NCBI GenBank assembly: GCA_017411125.1
Contig: JAFPNP010000257.1
Coordinates: forward strand, 1-26,238
Direction of reading: 5' to 3'
Origin: Kiritimatiellia bacterium
Lineage (GTDB): Bacteria; Verrucomicrobiota; Kiritimatiellia; RFP12; UBA1067
DNA: 26,238 bases
Below are positions 24,497 through 26,238 of the stretch, one piece after another (the first letter of the stretch is position 1; each line of letters opens with the position of its first letter). The translations under genes and the position numbers were made by a program. The notes beneath the pieces were generated by a model, which had not been told where the DNA came from, made no database searches, and saw only the letters and a program-made list of their open reading frames with translations.

Positions 24497-25559
24497 CGCA
24501 AATCCCTGCGCGGAGCGGCTGGACTCGCTCATGCGCCTTGCCGCGCGCCGCCGCCTGGACGCGGTGGTCCTGTTCGGCGAAGCGAACATAAGATCGCTCA
24601 CGGGCGTCGTGTGCGACAACGGATGCCTTCTGCTCGACGTCGCCGGCGGACGGCGCGTCGTATTCCACACCGACTTCCGCTACGTCCCGATGGTACACCG
24701 GGTGGCGCCTTGGCTGGAAGTAAAGGAGACGAGGCGCGGCGTCGGGTTCATGGATCTCCTGCGCAGGGACGGAATCCGCCCGAAGCGTCTTGGCTGCGAA
24801 CATTCCATCCCGGCAAGCCGCTACCTCGCCCTCAAAAAGTGCTTCCCCAGGGCAGACCTCGTGAACGTGTACGACGACGTCCTGTCGCTCCGCGCAGTCA
24901 AGAGCGTGGACGAAATCACCCGCGTAGCCGCCGCCGCCGCGCTCAACGACCAAATCTGGGCGCAGACGAAAAAGAGCATCAAACCCGGCATGACGGAAAA
25001 AGACATCCAGCGCATCATACAGACGTGGATGATAGCGCTCGGCGAAGGCGAGGCGTTCGAAACGATCGTGTGCGCCGGCGCCAACGCCGCGGAATGCCAT
25101 CACGTTCCGGACGACACCGTATGGCGCAAGGGCGAACCGCTCCTCGTCGACATGGGCGTCAAGCTCGACGGCGTATGCAGCGACATGACGCGCAACATAA
25201 AGGCGGCGCGCGATCCCGAATACTCGAAGATATACGACATCGTGCTGGAAGCGAACCAAGCCGGCATCGCGGCGGCGAAACCGGGCATCACGGGCGGCGA
25301 TCTGGACGCCGTCGCGCGGAAAATCATCCGCAAGGTGGGATTCGGCAAAGCGTTCGGACACTCTCTCGGGCACGGCGTCGGATACGAAATCCACGAAGAA
25401 CCGTGCGCCAGGCAGAAATCGAAGACCGTCCTCGAACCCGGCATGATCGTCACGATAGAACCGGGCATATATCTCGAAGGACGCCTCGGCGTGCGCATCG
25501 AAGACCTCGTGCTGATCACGACGACCGGCTGCGAGGTGCTTTCTCATTCCGCTAAATAG
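24489..25559 (+). CDS. M24 metallopeptidase, Xaa-Pro aminopeptidase/dipeptidase
   Basis: A 356-residue cytoplasmic enzyme that removes residues preceding proline from peptides. A creatinase-type N-terminal domain (1-135) precedes the pita-bread catalytic domain. The five metal ligands are all present: D221 and D232 (LLVDMGVKLDGVCSDMTRN), H295 (GHSLGHGVGYEIHEEP), E324 (VTIEPGIY) and E338 (VRIEDLVL), with the auxiliary histidine H302. Length and domain order match short bacterial PepQ/YpdF-like members rather than the longer PepP. The start has GGAGAG 8 nt upstream and overlaps the DUF2062 gene. Whether it acts on dipeptides or longer peptides cannot be told from sequence. Confidence 0.95.
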   Translation: MTDANPCAERLDSLMRLAARRRLDAVVLFGEANIRSLTGVVCDNGCLLLDVAGGRRVVFHTDFRYVPMVHRVAPWLEVKETRRGVGFMDLLRRDGIRPKRLGCEHSIPASRYLALKKCFPRADLVNVYDDVLSLRAVKSVDEITRVAAAAALNDQIWAQTKKSIKPGMTEKDIQRIIQTWMIALGEGEAFETIVCAGANAAECHHVPDDTVWRKGEPLLVDMGVKLDGVCSDMTRNIKAARDPEYSKIYDIVLEANQAGIAAAKPGITGGDLDAVARKIIRKVGFGKAFGHSLGHGVGYEIHEEPCARQKSKTVLEPGMIVTIEPGIYLEGRLGVRIEDLVLITTTGCEVLSHSAK

Positions 25560-25573
25560 CGGACGCCGGAACC

Positions 25574-26113
25574 ATGCACCTGGCATTGAGCGTGGCTGCC
25601 GGCGCAGCGGCTTTCGCGCTGCCCTGGGCCGTGCGCCTCTGGAAAGCGAAACGCTGGGGCCTGCCCGTGAAAATCACGGTCGATCCACGCGAACCATCCG
25701 CCGAGGCGATTGCCGGATATTTCGCCGAAGTTGCAAGGCGGCTTGACGAACGCCCGGAACGCATGAAAGTCGCAATCGACGGCCGCACTGACTGCAAATG
25801 CGCCATCTCGCTCGACTTCCTTCCCGACGGGGACATGTGCGCGACGGTGGAGGGCTCGCCGCCGAAACGCTTCAGCTTGCGGCGGCGCTGGATTCCCGAC
25901 CACCAGGTGCCGCTCGACCTGCGGTCTTGCCGGCTCTGGATCGATCCGGTGGACGCCAACCGCTTCCGCGTGATGGACAGAATGCCCTTCCGCGTGCCGC
26001 CCGGCGTTTACATGCTTTGCTCGCTTATCGCCACGCTTGGAGTGGTGCGCGTGCAGCCTGAATGCATCGCGTTCGCGGCCGGGCTGGCGGCCGGATGCCT
26101 CTCGGCGCGTTGA
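25574..26113 (+). CDS. Unknown protein with terminal membrane segments
   Basis: A 179-residue protein I do not recognise, beginning 14 nt after the peptidase stop and probably last in that operon. Residues 2-20 form an N-terminal hydrophobic segment (LALSVAAGAAAFALPWAV) that is a membrane anchor or uncleaved signal. The middle is a soluble, mixed alpha/beta region with PSAEAIAGYFAEVARRLDERPERMKVAIDG and several strands. Residues about 144-176 are again hydrophobic. The order suggests two membrane passes with the soluble middle on one side. The last codons and stop lie inside a gene-end hairpin. No function is proposed. Confidence 0.75.
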   Translation: MHLALSVAAGAAAFALPWAVRLWKAKRWGLPVKITVDPREPSAEAIAGYFAEVARRLDERPERMKVAIDGRTDCKCAISLDFLPDGDMCATVEGSPPKRFSLRRRWIPDHQVPLDLRSCRLWIDPVDANRFRVMDRMPFRVPPGVYMLCSLIATLGVVRVQPECIAFAAGLAAGCLSAR

Positions 26114-26130
26114 GGACGACGCGCCATGCC
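26104..26130 (-). repeat. Gene-end hairpin, inverted relative of the multi-hairpin element
   Basis: GGCGCGT (26104-26110) and ACGCGCC (26119-26125) form a stem across the stop codon of the preceding gene. Read on the minus strand, GGCATGGCGCGT-yGTCCT matches the first part of the elements at 17454 and 18799, showing a dispersed family present in both orientations. Confidence 0.75.
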
Positions 26131-26147
26131 ATGCGGCAAGAAAAGGC

Positions 26148-26175
26148 TTGCGCACCTGCGAGATTGTGGTACACT
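26148..26175 (+). promoter_or_regulatory. Promoter of the nrdG-like gene
   Basis: TTGCGC (26148-26153), a 16-nt spacer and TACACT with an upstream TGG (extended -10). The ATG follows 7 nt after the -10, so the message is probably leaderless; no ribosome site is seen. Confidence 0.6.
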
Positions 26176-26182
26176 ATCCGTC

Positions 26183-26238
26183 ATGTACTATTCAGCAATC
26201 AGGACGTGCGACGTGGCGAACGGACCGGGCGTGAGGGT
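26183..26238 (+). CDS. nrdG: Anaerobic ribonucleotide reductase activating protein, start only (partial)
   Basis: Eighteen codons are visible before the right edge (MYYSAIRTCDVANGPGVR). The DxxNGPGxR pattern is the conserved N-terminal motif of NrdG, the radical-SAM enzyme that installs the glycyl radical in anaerobic ribonucleotide reductase. In E. coli the corresponding region reads DIVNGPGTR. The CxxxCxxC iron-sulphur motif would lie just beyond the window, so the assignment rests on this short stretch; another glycyl-radical activase is possible. Its presence suggests deoxynucleotide synthesis without oxygen. Confidence 0.75.
   Translation, partial: MYYSAIRTCDVANGPGVR

Overview
The window is a GC-rich bacterial chromosome segment with densely packed genes on both strands. 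It is Gram-negative in character: an RND efflux pump, large exported proteins and Sec signal peptides. Thrombospondin type 3 (TSP3) calcium-repeat proteins, a double DUF3857/transglutaminase protein, a DUF3127 OB-fold protein and dispersed GC-rich gene-end hairpins together suggest the PVC superphylum, possibly Kiritimatiellota. That placement is recollection-based inference and is not proven by the sequence. A partial NrdG at the right edge suggests an anaerobic lifestyle.

Layout. 1-7681 (minus strand): the start of an unidentified exported protein, an HAE1-type RND pump, a small exported protein and a 1150-residue TSP3 protein. The TSP3 protein ends in what I read as a transglutaminase-like cysteine domain (C1014/H1084/D1095). 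The first 26 codons of the RND gene occur twice, at 3279-3356 and 7540-7617. The outer copy sits directly behind a consensus promoter with an AcrR-like palindromic operator, so the TSP3 gene pair looks inserted between the pump gene and its original promoter. 7790-10754 (plus): a glycosyltransferase-like protein and an OmpR/EnvZ-type two-component pair. 10763-12009 (minus): prmC behind a DUF3127 protein with an SSB-like C-terminal tip. 12100-17450 (plus): uppP, the 1291-residue double transglutaminase protein and a histidine phosphatase.

17441-19190 is an accessory patch. A zinc-ribbon/DUF4177 gene that has lost its end and a RelE/ParE-type toxin-antitoxin pair lie between two about 95% identical copies of a 216-bp multi-hairpin element. 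The outer copy drags along a piece of the phosphatase gene. 19186-21952 (minus): a metal-export module made of a P1B-ATPase and a CsoR-type repressor, with two matching CsoR-style palindromes, followed upstream by an unrecognised small gene. 22133-26113 (plus): a surface-repeat protein, DUF1015, DUF2062, an M24 Xaa-Pro peptidase and an unknown membrane protein, then the start of nrdG.

Two themes stand out. First, two cargo modules are each flanked by a duplicated fragment of the neighbouring host gene, with no recombinase in sight. Second, several promoters have a -10 box (often TGn-extended) only 7-9 nt before the ATG, implying leaderless or nearly leaderless mRNAs.
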